Assembly (NCBI GenBank): GCA_016209585.1
Contig: JACQVU010000347.1
Coordinates: forward strand, 1 to 21,064
DNA length: 21,064 bases
Reading direction: 5' to 3'
From: Planctomycetota bacterium
Lineage (GTDB): Bacteria > Planctomycetota > UBA8742 > JACQVU01
Shown here: piece by piece, positions 8,373-16,860 of the stretch
Numbering within the stretch: position 1 is the first letter of the stretch
Layout of the letters: every line of letters begins with the position of its first letter
Notes under the pieces: model-generated
The model's input: only the letters and a program-made list of their open reading frames with translations
Told to the model about the DNA's origin: nothing
The model's database searches: none
Translations under genes and position numbers: made by a program

Positions 8373-8503
8373 GCCGCCGGCCAGCCTGGAACCGGCCCTC
8401 GTCTCGATACGATAGCCCGGAAACCGCCGCCGGAAAACCGACAACCGCTTTATCAGCCGCCCGCCGTCGTTGACAATGCTGGACGGGATCGAAAGAGGCT
8501 CTC

Positions 8504-8510
8504 AGGGGGA
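8504..8510 (+). promoter_or_regulatory. Ribosome binding site of ilvE
   Basis: AGGGGGA lies 5 nt before the ATG at 8516. It supports that start over any upstream codon in the same frame. Confidence 0.6.
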
Positions 8511-8515
8511 CTCCG

Positions 8516-9439
8516 ATGAACGAGCCTTTCGCGAAGAAACTGTGGCTGGACGGGCGCATCGCCGACTGGGCCGAGGGCGCCGTCCATCTCAGCGCGCACG
8601 TGCTGCACTACGGCTCCAGCGTGTTCGAGGGAATTCGCTGCTACCAGGTGCGCGGCCGGCCGCGCATCTTCCGGTTGCGGGAGCACCTGGAACGGTTGCG
8701 GGTTTCGGCCGCGATCTATCGCATGGAGACGGGCCACGCCACCGACCGCCTCGCCCAGGCGTGCCGCGACGTGGTGAAGGCCAACAACTTCCCGGCCTGC
8801 TACCTGCGCCCGCTGGTCTACCGCGGGGAAGGGGCGATGGGCGTGAACGGCCTGAAGTCCAAGGTCCACACGGCCATCCTGGCGTGGGAGTGGGGCGCCT
8901 ACCTGGGGCCGGACGCCCTGGAGAAGGGGGTGGACGTCGGCGTCTCCTCCTGGCGCCGCCTCGCGCCGGACACCATGCCCAGCCAGGCGAAGGCGGGGGG
9001 GAACTACCTCTCGTCGCAACTCATCAAGATGGAGGCCGTGCTCGCCGGCTTCCACGAGGGGATCGCGCTCGACCAGTACGGCCTGGTGTCGGAAGGGTCG
9101 GGCGAGAACGTCTTCACGGTGAAAGACCAGGTGCTCCGCACGCCGCCGGGAGGCTCATCGATCCTGCAAGGGGTCACCCGCGACTGTGTCATCCGCATCG
9201 CGCGCGACGAGGGGTTCGAGGTGCGCGAAGAGTCCTTCCCCCGCGAGGCGCTCTACGCCGCCGACGAAATCTTCTGCTGCGGCACCGCCGCCGAGATCAC
9301 GCCGGTTCGCAGCGTGGACCGCATCCCCATCGGCGGGGGAAAGCGCGGACCGGTGACCACGCGCGTGCAGAACCGCTTCCTGGGCATCGTGCACGGCGAC
9401 CTGGACGACAAGTGGGGCTGGCTGGACCGGGAGGGGTAA
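8516..9439 (+). CDS. ilvE: Branched-chain amino acid aminotransferase (class IV PLP enzyme)
   Basis: A 307-aa fold-type IV aminotransferase, the usual length for bacterial IlvE. It interconverts branched-chain 2-oxo acids and Val, Leu and Ile with glutamate, as the last step of their synthesis, in the cytoplasm. HYGSSVFEGIRCY at about 31-43 is the N-terminal signature. R98 falls in CYLRPLVYRG. K159 (QAKAGGNY) is the PLP Schiff-base lysine, E193 (VSEGSGENVF) is the residue near the pyridine nitrogen, and GTAAEITPV at about 256-264 is the phosphate-binding loop. All expected motifs are present. The gene sits alone between an oppositely oriented SRPBCC gene and the convergent kelch gene, with no other ilv genes nearby. 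A D-amino-acid transaminase or aminodeoxychorismate lyase is less likely given the motif set. Confidence 0.93.
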   Translation: MNEPFAKKLWLDGRIADWAEGAVHLSAHVLHYGSSVFEGIRCYQVRGRPRIFRLREHLERLRVSAAIYRMETGHATDRLAQACRDVVKANNFPACYLRPLVYRGEGAMGVNGLKSKVHTAILAWEWGAYLGPDALEKGVDVGVSSWRRLAPDTMPSQAKAGGNYLSSQLIKMEAVLAGFHEGIALDQYGLVSEGSGENVFTVKDQVLRTPPGGSSILQGVTRDCVIRIARDEGFEVREESFPREALYAADEIFCCGTAAEITPVRSVDRIPIGGGKRGPVTTRVQNRFLGIVHGDLDDKWGWLDREG

Positions 9440-9519
9440 GAAGAGCCTGCTGTCGATGGCTTGTGAAGTGACGTCGACCGGCAACCGAGAGAAAGCGGGC
9501 CGCCCGAGCGGAGAAGGCG

Positions 9520-12500
9520 CTACCGCGCGTTGAACAAAAGGTGATCGGACGAGAGCGTTCCGTCGGCCTTGCTGACGCCGCCCGTGATGAACGTGCCCCA
9601 CTTCCCCGTGGCGTACGCGGCGGCGGAGAGGGCGGTTTCAAGATCGGCGCGCCGCTGCCACGTGTCGGAATCGACGTTGTACTGATAGACCGTCTTCACC
9701 GGGCCGGCGCCGTCGCGTCCGCCGATGAAGAAAAGACCGCCGCCGGCGGTGGAAAGCGCGCCGTCAAAGAGCGCGGCTGGGAGGTCGGCGACCACGGACC
9801 AGGCGTTCGTCGCGGGGTTGAAGCGTTCGACTTTGGGGCTGATCGCGCCCACGGTGTCCTTGCCGCCGGCGCAGTAGATCACCGCCTCGCCGCCCAGCCC
9901 GACGCCGGCGGAAGAGGCGACGTAGGCGCGCGGCGTGGGCATTGACGTTTTAACCACCCACGCCCCCGCGCCGGCGTTGGCGGCTGGGTCGAGTTCTTCC
10001 ACGGCGCCGGTCACGTCCGCGGGGAGCGCGCCCGTCTTCCCGCCGATGGCGTAGCCTTTGCCGCCCGACACGGCGAAGCCGAAGAAGCCCCGCGCGGTGG
10101 GCAGGGCGGCTCCGGCGGACCAGTTGTTACCGGACACGTTGTAGACATCCACGGCGCCCGTCGCGCCCGTTCCGTCCCGCGCGGTCGCGCCGCCGACGGC
10201 GTAGAGGTTTCCGCCCGACGACAGAAGCGCCAGCCCACCGCGCGCGCCGGGGCCGGGGGCTGAAAGGTCGCTCTTCTTGGCCCAGGTGTTCGCGCGGTAG
10301 GGTGAGGTCGGCGTCAGCACGCCGGTGGAGGAGAGCGTTCCGTCAAGCAGGTTGTAGCGATAGACGGCGGTTTGCGCCACCCCGGGGTCGGCTCCGCTGA
10401 ACCCGCCGGCGAACCAGACGCCCGTGTCGTCGGCGCAGGCGGCGGCGTGCGAGAGGCCGATGGCCACGGCGACCCCGACTCCGTCCTTGTTTGAGAGCGC
10501 GGCGGGCATGGCCGGGCACGGGGCGGGGTCGAGAACTTCCACGCTGTCGAAGTTCGACGTGTTGTCGTAACCCCAGTAGTTGAAACCGCCGAAGACGTAT
10601 ATTTTCCCGCTGGTGGCGGCGGCCGCGTGCCCCATTCGCGCCACGCGCAAGGCCGGCCGCGGTGTCCATGCGTTCGCCACGGGGTCATACATTTCGACTG
10701 TAGCGAGAGCGCGAGAGCCGTCGGATCCCCCGATGGCGTAGACCCTGCCGTTCGCCGCGGCTGCGGCGAGGTGTTCGCGCGCCGTGGGCATGGACGCCTT
10801 GACGGTCCACGCGCCCGCGCCGCCGTTGCCCGTCGGGTCGAATTCCTCAACCGTGGCGACACGACTGGCGGCGCCGGCGGCAATCGCGGATTGCGAACCA
10901 TTGTAGCCGCCCATGGCGTAAATCTTGCCGTTCACCACAGCCGTGCGGAAAGCTTGCCTTGCCGTGGGCATGGGGGTTTTCGTGCTCCACCTGCCTTGCC
11001 CGCCATTGGCCGTCGGGTCGAATTCCTCAACGAGCGCGAGAGACCCGCTGGAGTCCGACCCACCGATGACGTAGATACGGTCATTCACCTCGGCGGCGGG
11101 CATGTCTTTCCTCGCGGCGGGCAAGACGGGTGGAAGAGGCGACGCCCAGGCGCTTGCGCTCGGGTTGTACTTCTCCACCGTGTCAATCGCCGTGGAGCCG
11201 TTGAAGCCACCGATGGCGTAGACATCCCCGCCGAGTGATGCGGCTCCGAGCCCGGAGCGCCCGCCCGCGGGCAGCATCACGGTTGCATTCCATGAGCCGT
11301 CGGCCGGATTGAAAATCTCGACGTTATTGGAGTAACCGCTTCCATAGCCGCCCAAGGTGTACACCTTCTTGTCCGCCACGGCCGCCGCCATGTACCGCCG
11401 CCCGGTGACCATCTGCGACACGGTGGACCACGCGTCGCTGGCCGGATCGTATTCCTCCACGGTCGCCAAGTTGGTGCCGTTGTCGCCGCCGATCACGTAG
11501 ATCTTGCCGTTCACCGCCACAGCCCCGAGCGAATCCCGCGCGGTGGGCATGAGGGCCTTGTCGGTCCACGAATCTGTAGAGGGGTCGTATTCCTCGACCG
11601 CCGTCCGAAACGCGTTCCCACCATCACTCCGGCCGCCGAGGACGTATATCCTTCCGCGCACCACCGCAGCGGCGGGCGCCTTCAGGGTTCTGGGCAACCC
11701 CTTTTTGTTGGTCCAGATGTCTGTCGCAGGGTCATACTCCTCCACAGCCGGCAAGGTGGCGCCATTCCACCCGCCCATGACGTATATCTTGCCGTTGACG
11801 ACGGCTGCCGCCACCTCGGCTCGGCCGGTTTTCATCGACGTCTTGTTAGTCCAGCTATCCGTGGACGGGTCGTATTCTTCCACGATCCCGACCCACTCGC
11901 GTGCTACGTTCTGTCCCCCGATGGCAAAGACCTTGCCGCCAACCGAAACCGCAGCCAAGCCATAACGCGCCACGCTCATGTCCTTCCTGTTGTTCCATGA
12001 ATCTGTGAGCGCGTTGTATGCCTCCACCGTGTTGGTGTAGTTGCCGCTACTGCCTACCTCTCCCCCAATGACGTAGACCATGCCATTCAGTTCCGCGACG
12101 CCGGGGCGATAGCGTGCCGTGGAAATAGACTTCTTGGTTGCCCAAGCGTCGGTCGTGGGGTCATATTGCTCAACGGCCTGCGAATATCCAACCCCTGCTC
12201 CAGTAACCGCGTAGATTTTCCCTTCTGCCGCCGCCACGCCCAAGCCGGCGCGCGCCGTCACCATCGGCGCGCGCTTGAGCCATCCGGGCGAAGAGACGCC
12301 CGTGCCGTTCGCTACGTCCAACGCGGGGGTGTATTCTTCGACGGTGGTTCCTGCCGCCCCCGTCAGCCCCGACCCTCCAAGGAGATAGACCCTGTCGTTC
12401 ACGACAGCAGCGGCGAGATTCCCGCGCGCCGTGGGCATGGCCGTCTTGAAGGCCCAAGTGTTCGTCACCGGGTCGTACTCCTCCACGGTCGCGAGGGGAG

Positions 12501-15500
12501 CGGTGTCGGACCACCCCCCAAAGACATAAACCTTGCCGTTCCCAACCTCCGCGGCGAGATTTCCCCGCGCCGTGGGCATCGGCGCCTTCGTGGTCCACGT
12601 GTTCCCGGGGGCATCCAATTCTTCGACGGTGGTCAAGGCCAAACCGTCGCTTTTGCGGCCGCCGATGGCGTATATTTTCCTCCCTACCTTCGCAGCGGTG
12701 AGATAGCCGCGGCTGGTGGGCATCACGGCCATCGGGGCCCAGGAGTTCGCCGGCGGGGGGTTGTACTGCTGGACCCGATTCTCGTAGGGTCCGCCGATGG
12801 CGTAAATCAAGTGGTCACTCTGCGCCACGCCGAGAGCGTATCGCCCGCCGCCGGGCATCGCCTCCTTCTCGGTCCAGGTGTTGGACGCTGGATCGTATTC
12901 GAGAATGGCGGCCGGCAACGTGGCCCCGACAGCCCCACCGACTACATATACCTTTGCTCCAACCGCCACCGCGCCTAACTCCTGCCGCCCGGCCGGCAGC
13001 GATTGCCTGGCGACCCAACTGTTATTGGCGGGGTTGTATTCCTCCACAGCGGCGACTTGTCCGGAGGAGTTGTTATACCCGCCAATGGCATAAATCACGC
13101 CGTTCGTCGCCGCAGCCGCGAGTTGATACCTACCCGTCTGCATCGGCGCCTTGGTTGCCCAGGGCGAAGGGGCGTTGGCGGTTGCGGCTGCGAAGTCCTG
13201 GGAGAGGCCGTATTCTTCGACGGTGTCCAACTGCACACCCGAATTAACTCCACCAATCGCGTAGATCTTCCCGTTGACTACCGCGGTGGCCAAGCCGGCC
13301 CGCGCCTTGCCCAGTGGCGCATGGGTAGTCCACGAGTTCGCTGCCCAGTCATACGCCTCCACGGTGGGAAGCGGCGACCAATCGGGCGCCCACCCGCCGA
13401 TGGCGAACGCCTTGCCCCCAATCACCGCGGCGCTTAGATAGCCGCGAGCCGTGGGCATGGCTTGTTTCTGCGACCAGGAATTCGCATTCGGATCATATTC
13501 GTACACATCGCCGACGAAGAGGGGGCTTCCCGCCCTGCGGCCGACGACAAGGACTCGATCTCCGGAAGCAAACGACGCATGCGCGTAAACCTCAATCGGC
13601 AAGTTGGCCTTGGAAACGCCCCCGGTCACGGGGTCATACAATTCGACGTCTCGCATCGCGGCACTGGTGCTGTTGACGCCGCCGCACACGAGAATCTTCC
13701 CTGCACCGGCGTAGACGGCCGTGAACTGATTTCGCCCGCTGAGCAAGTTCGCTTTGGCAGACCAGGTGTTGTTACTCGGATCGTACTCTTCGACGATCGA
13801 CGATGCGGCCACGCCGCCGCCGTTTCCTCCAATCGCGTAGATCTTGCCGTTCATCGGCACGACGGCCAGGGAGTCTCGCGCCGTGGGCATTGGCTGTTTG
13901 GTAGTCCACGAGTTCGTCGCCGGGTCGTATGCCTCGACCACCGCTGACTTGACGCTGCCATCACCAACCCGGCCGCCGATGGCATAGATGATATTGTTCA
14001 CCGTCGCGGCGCCCAGTTCACTGCGAGCCGTCGGCATCGGCGCCCTTGCCCGCCACCGCCACGTTTCGTTGGCGAGCACGCCGTTGAGCACGGCGAAGGT
14101 CTTCGATTCGCCCCCCTGCCCGGCCAGCGCGAACGAGGTGGTCCAGGGGGTGACGCGAACGCGCACTTCCTTCTCGCCGATCAGGCCGTCGGCGTGCGTG
14201 TCCCAGAAAACGTCGTGGCTCAAAGTGGCGCCCAGGCCGTCTTTGGCCTTGAGCGCGTTCACGCCCACGCCGTTTTCAAACTTGCTCGTCGCGGGATTCC
14301 AGACCGGCCCCGAGGTGAGCGACGCGACCTTCCAGACGGGCGCGGCCGCGGTCGGGTTCGTGGTGTACTCCACCTGCGCCGTCACTTCGGAGTTCGGATC
14401 AGCCGCGAGTTGAAACCGAATGGGTATCGTGCCCTGGTGGAACCCCCCGGACGGCGCGATGACCACGGCGGAGGAAGAGAGACCGGAGTTGTTCACCGTG
14501 AAGTCGGCCTTCTGCTCCGCCGCCGCGAGCGATCCATCGCCCGGAGCCGCGAACGTCGGCGATGAGCCAGGGGCCGGCGAGTCAACAGCCTGAATGCGAA
14601 CCTTCACCGTTGTGTTGGCCACGCCCACGCCCTGCGGCGCGTCGGGTTTCGTTGAGTCGGTCGGCGCGGGAGAATCCCAGACGAAAAGATAACTCTGCCC
14701 GCTTACCTGCGTGGGCAGGCGCTTTCCGGTGATGATGTCGGCCGACTCCCTCGCCGCGAGCCAGGAAACGCCGCCATCAAGCGAGAAACGAACATCGACG
14801 TACACGGGGTCAGCCTCGGCGTCTTGAACGGAAAACGGCAAAAGAACGCCGCCCGATTTCGTCCCGGTCAAACTCGGAAACGTGATCACCGGCTTGGTGT
14901 TGCCGAACGTGAACGAGGTGGACACCGCCGGTTGACCCGCCGCCTCACCCGTGCCCGCGGCCTCGGATGAAGGCGTGATGCGAACGAGCAGCCCCGCCTT
15001 CGTGGACGTTCCGCCGAGATCGGCTGCGGCGTCCCATACGAAGGTGTGCCTCGTTCCCGGCGATGCGCTGGTGGAGAGAGCCGTCTTCCCTTCGCTTCCC
15101 GCGCCGGATCGCTCGGCGGCCGGCTTCCATGACGCGCCCTGATCGGTGGAATACTCCGGCACGATGGATGCCGTTCCCGCGGCGGCATCGCTCAACCAAT
15201 AGGAGATAGTGACGAAATCAAACCGCCGGGCGACGGGGTCGATCTTCGCGCTCGGCGGGTCGTTGCCGTGATCGAACAGGGCGGTTTGCTGAGGCTGGGC
15301 GGTTCCACTGGTGTTCTTGGCCGTGACGCGCACCCGCAGCCCCCTGACTCGGAGTGTGCCCCCAAGGTCGGCCACGGCATTCCAGGTGAATACGTGGGTG
15401 GAGCCGGACGGAGAAGAGTCAAGATCCGTGAGCGGAGAGAGCGGCGCGGATGCGGGGGTCGCCGCTTTCCATGACGCGCCGTTGTCAGCGGAGTAGTCAA

Positions 15501-16479
15501 CGGCGACGACGTCCACTTTCTTGCTTTCCGCGTCAATCAGTTTGTACGAGATGGTCACGTCGCCCGATGTTTTCGCCACGGGTTCAAACAGGACCACCGG
15601 CAGGTACTTGGTGGTGTCGAGAGAGAAGGGGCCGACGACGAGGGCGGCTCCGACGGCGCCATAGGCGTCTTTGGGCGTGAGGCGGAACTGAACCGCGGGG
15701 TAGATACCACCCGCCACCTGTTCCTGTTTCGAATTCCACACGAAAGTCCAGAGCTCGCCGTTGGGCGCGGGCGCGGCGCGCAGACTGGTGGTGACGATAC
15801 CCGTCGCGGGGGAGGCGGGGCGAAAACCCAGTCCATCTCCGACGTCGATCTCGGGATTGTCGATGGAGACGAGATCGGACGTCGAGTCGAGCAGGCGGCA
15901 GGTGACAGCCACGTTGCCCGATTGAGGCGGGAGCGGATCGGCGGAGATCGCGGGCGGGTCGTTACCGTGGATGAACGCGGGCGACGTTTTCCTCTCCGGC
16001 GGAAACCCCGGATCAGCCGCCCCCACGCGGACCTTCACGTTCTTCACGGCGTGCGAGCCGGCAAGGTCGGCCACGGCGTCCCAGAGAAACGTATACGAAC
16101 GGCCTTTCGCGTCGGAAACGGCGGTTTTCGCGGCGTTGTTCGCCGCGTCGAACGTATTGCCGGCGGACGCGGAGGTCGCGCGCCACGTGGCTTCGTCATC
16201 GGTGGAAAACTCGACGGTGACGGTGAGGGGATCAGAGTTGGCGTCGGCGAGGGTGAAAGCGACCGGCACGTCGCCAACCACGCGCGCCGGCGACTCAAGT
16301 TGTACGACGGGCCGGGTGTTTTCGCCTCCGAGGAGCACCGTTCCACCGCCCGCGTTCAGCGCGTCCGACACCCCCACCCACGTCCCGCCGATAAGCAGCG
16401 GAATCGGCCCGCAGCCGCACGCCAGCAGGCCGGCGCAAGCGGCGACCAAGGCGACGAGGCGAACGATGGAAAACTGCAT
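9520..16479 (-). CDS. Giant lipoprotein with six Ig-like repeats and 30 kelch blades (five predicted beta-propellers)
   Basis: A 2319-aa secreted lipoprotein. The start at 16479 follows a G-rich stretch that can serve as a ribosome site and opens a lipoprotein signal peptide: a hydrophobic core, then lipobox L18-L19-A20-C21. The frame stays open upstream to 16686, but that stretch reads through a repeat element and is not protein-like. About residues 42-804 hold six units of roughly 115-140 aa, each with an FSxDxGxxW motif, a VFxWD motif and a VRVxxxD strand, probably Ig/FN3-like. From about 805 to the end there are 30 kelch motifs of about 50 aa (W...MPTAR...NGKIYxIGG...VEEYDP). Linkers after blades 6, 12 and 24 suggest five six-bladed propellers. 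It should be anchored to a membrane and act outside the cytoplasm, in binding or display. No catalytic site was seen and the ligand is unknown. Confidence 0.9.
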   Translation of the reverse strand: MQFSIVRLVALVAACAGLLACGCGPIPLLIGGTWVGVSDALNAGGGTVLLGGENTRPVVQLESPARVVGDVPVAFTLADANSDPLTVTVEFSTDDEATWRATSASAGNTFDAANNAAKTAVSDAKGRSYTFLWDAVADLAGSHAVKNVKVRVGAADPGFPPERKTSPAFIHGNDPPAISADPLPPQSGNVAVTCRLLDSTSDLVSIDNPEIDVGDGLGFRPASPATGIVTTSLRAAPAPNGELWTFVWNSKQEQVAGGIYPAVQFRLTPKDAYGAVGAALVVGPFSLDTTKYLPVVLFEPVAKTSGDVTISYKLIDAESKKVDVVAVDYSADNGASWKAATPASAPLSPLTDLDSSPSGSTHVFTWNAVADLGGTLRVRGLRVRVTAKNTSGTAQPQQTALFDHGNDPPSAKIDPVARRFDFVTISYWLSDAAAGTASIVPEYSTDQGASWKPAAERSGAGSEGKTALSTSASPGTRHTFVWDAAADLGGTSTKAGLLVRITPSSEAAGTGEAAGQPAVSTSFTFGNTKPVITFPSLTGTKSGGVLLPFSVQDAEADPVYVDVRFSLDGGVSWLAARESADIITGKRLPTQVSGQSYLFVWDSPAPTDSTKPDAPQGVGVANTTVKVRIQAVDSPAPGSSPTFAAPGDGSLAAAEQKADFTVNNSGLSSSAVVIAPSGGFHQGTIPIRFQLAADPNSEVTAQVEYTTNPTAAAPVWKVASLTSGPVWNPATSKFENGVGVNALKAKDGLGATLSHDVFWDTHADGLIGEKEVRVRVTPWTTSFALAGQGGESKTFAVLNGVLANETWRWRARAPMPTARSELGAATVNNIIYAIGGRVGDGSVKSAVVEAYDPATNSWTTKQPMPTARDSLAVVPMNGKIYAIGGNGGGVAASSIVEEYDPSNNTWSAKANLLSGRNQFTAVYAGAGKILVCGGVNSTSAAMRDVELYDPVTGGVSKANLPIEVYAHASFASGDRVLVVGRRAGSPLFVGDVYEYDPNANSWSQKQAMPTARGYLSAAVIGGKAFAIGGWAPDWSPLPTVEAYDWAANSWTTHAPLGKARAGLATAVVNGKIYAIGGVNSGVQLDTVEEYGLSQDFAAATANAPSPWATKAPMQTGRYQLAAAATNGVIYAIGGYNNSSGQVAAVEEYNPANNSWVARQSLPAGRQELGAVAVGAKVYVVGGAVGATLPAAILEYDPASNTWTEKEAMPGGGRYALGVAQSDHLIYAIGGPYENRVQQYNPPPANSWAPMAVMPTSRGYLTAAKVGRKIYAIGGRKSDGLALTTVEELDAPGNTWTTKAPMPTARGNLAAEVGNGKVYVFGGWSDTAPLATVEEYDPVTNTWAFKTAMPTARGNLAAAVVNDRVYLLGGSGLTGAAGTTVEEYTPALDVANGTGVSSPGWLKRAPMVTARAGLGVAAAEGKIYAVTGAGVGYSQAVEQYDPTTDAWATKKSISTARYRPGVAELNGMVYVIGGEVGSSGNYTNTVEAYNALTDSWNNRKDMSVARYGLAAVSVGGKVFAIGGQNVAREWVGIVEEYDPSTDSWTNKTSMKTGRAEVAAAVVNGKIYVMGGWNGATLPAVEEYDPATDIWTNKKGLPRTLKAPAAAVVRGRIYVLGGRSDGGNAFRTAVEEYDPSTDSWTDKALMPTARDSLGAVAVNGKIYVIGGDNGTNLATVEEYDPASDAWSTVSQMVTGRRYMAAAVADKKVYTLGGYGSGYSNNVEIFNPADGSWNATVMLPAGGRSGLGAASLGGDVYAIGGFNGSTAIDTVEKYNPSASAWASPLPPVLPAARKDMPAAEVNDRIYVIGGSDSSGSLALVEEFDPTANGGQGRWSTKTPMPTARQAFRTAVVNGKIYAMGGYNGSQSAIAAGAASRVATVEEFDPTGNGGAGAWTVKASMPTAREHLAAAAANGRVYAIGGSDGSRALATVEMYDPVANAWTPRPALRVARMGHAAAATSGKIYVFGGFNYWGYDNTSNFDSVEVLDPAPCPAMPAALSNKDGVGVAVAIGLSHAAACADDTGVWFAGGFSGADPGVAQTAVYRYNLLDGTLSSTGVLTPTSPYRANTWAKKSDLSAPGPGARGGLALLSSGGNLYAVGGATARDGTGATGAVDVYNVSGNNWSAGAALPTARGFFGFAVSGGKGYAIGGKTGALPADVTGAVEELDPAANAGAGAWVVKTSMPTPRAYVASSAGVGLGGEAVIYCAGGKDTVGAISPKVERFNPATNAWSVVADLPAALFDGALSTAGGGLFFIGGRDGAGPVKTVYQYNVDSDTWQRRADLETALSAAAYATGKWGTFITGGVSKADGTLSSDHLLFNAR

Positions 16480-16513
16480 AGCTACGGCCCCCCCGCGGAA
16501 ATTGATTCCTAGT

Positions 16514-16542
16514 GTTGTAGAAAAGACGGGCCGGGCATGCAA
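16514..16542 (-). promoter_or_regulatory. Candidate promoter of the kelch lipoprotein gene
   Basis: On the minus strand, TTGCAT (complement of 16537-16542) is followed after 17 bp by TACAAC (complement of 16514-16519). The match is moderate (three and four of six positions), but the spacing is ideal and the stretch is locally AT-rich. The start would be near 16507, about 28 nt before the ATG at 16479. Confidence 0.4.
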
Positions 16543-16594
16543 CCTCGAAACTCGCGCTCCGGTGCTCGTCCGATAATACGAGGCGTAGCCTGAA

Positions 16595-16773
16595 CAGGAG
16601 CCGGGAGCGTGAGCGACGGGGATTGCCGCGCCCCCGTGAGGTTCGCAGTTCGCAGTTCGTGGTTCGCGGTTGGCGGTTGGCGGCAAGCCGTGAACGGGGC
16701 CCGGCGAACCATGAACCGCAGCGGTGGCACGCCGCCGCGAGTCAACGCCGGTCGCTCACGCTCCCGCCTCCTG
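16595..16773. repeat. Nested inverted-repeat element with heptamer tandem repeats
   Basis: Outer arms of 23 bp at 16595-16617 and 16751-16773 are reverse complements at 22 of 23 positions. The core 16602-16617 (CGGGAGCGTGAGCGAC) and 16751-16766 match perfectly. Inside, six tandem heptamers run from 16641 to 16682 (GTTCGCA twice, GTTCGTG, GTTCGCG, GTTGGCG twice). Complementary heptamers lie at 16704-16717, so a second inner stem can form (16655-16667 with 16704-16716, 12 of 13 matching). No open reading frame of its own is convincing. It resembles a REP/MITE-like non-coding element that could fold as a cruciform, or as RNA into a long hairpin. It may also end transcription of the upstream minus-strand genes. 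Confidence 0.7.
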
Positions 16774-16860
16774 CGCGACGCAAGTCCTCCGCCGCTCAGC
16801 GGGCGGCGGTGGTCTCCACCTCGATGGCGCGCTCGATCGGCCCGGCGTCGCGCGGGCGCG

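Larger units (their letters stand above)
16480..16860. other. 381-bp intergenic region upstream of the kelch gene
   Basis: It contains, from right to left on the minus strand: a possible continuation of the coiled-coil gene in another frame (16776-16860), a weak GC hairpin at 16789-16806, the nested inverted repeat (16595-16773), the candidate kelch promoter (16514-16542) and a G-rich stretch before the ATG (about 16486-16496). No independent gene was recognised. Confidence 0.6.

Noticed and set aside
8373..8444. TTG start giving a 176-aa SRPBCC protein
   Set aside because: There is no ribosome site at the TTG, and the added residues lie outside the fold. The ATG at 8372 fits the domain start.
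8470..8475. TTGACA as a -35 box for ilvE
   Set aside because: There is no acceptable -10 hexamer 16-18 bp downstream, and the transcript would begin almost at the ribosome site.
9440..9519. Bidirectional terminator between ilvE and the kelch gene
   Set aside because: Only short imperfect stems (such as GTCGA/TCGAC) are present, and no U-run on either strand.
10000..14000. CRISPR-like or tandem DNA repeat suggested by the recurring GCCGTGGGCAT
   Set aside because: It encodes the MPTAR motif of successive kelch blades at about 150-bp spacing, so it is protein repeat structure.
16480..16686. Upstream extension of the kelch gene (2388 aa)
   Set aside because: The extra 69 residues translate the heptamer repeats and promoter region. 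The lipoprotein signal starts at 16479.
16789..16806. GC hairpin as an intrinsic terminator of the coiled-coil protein gene
   Set aside because: The stem needs a bulge, the loop is very short and no U-rich tract follows.
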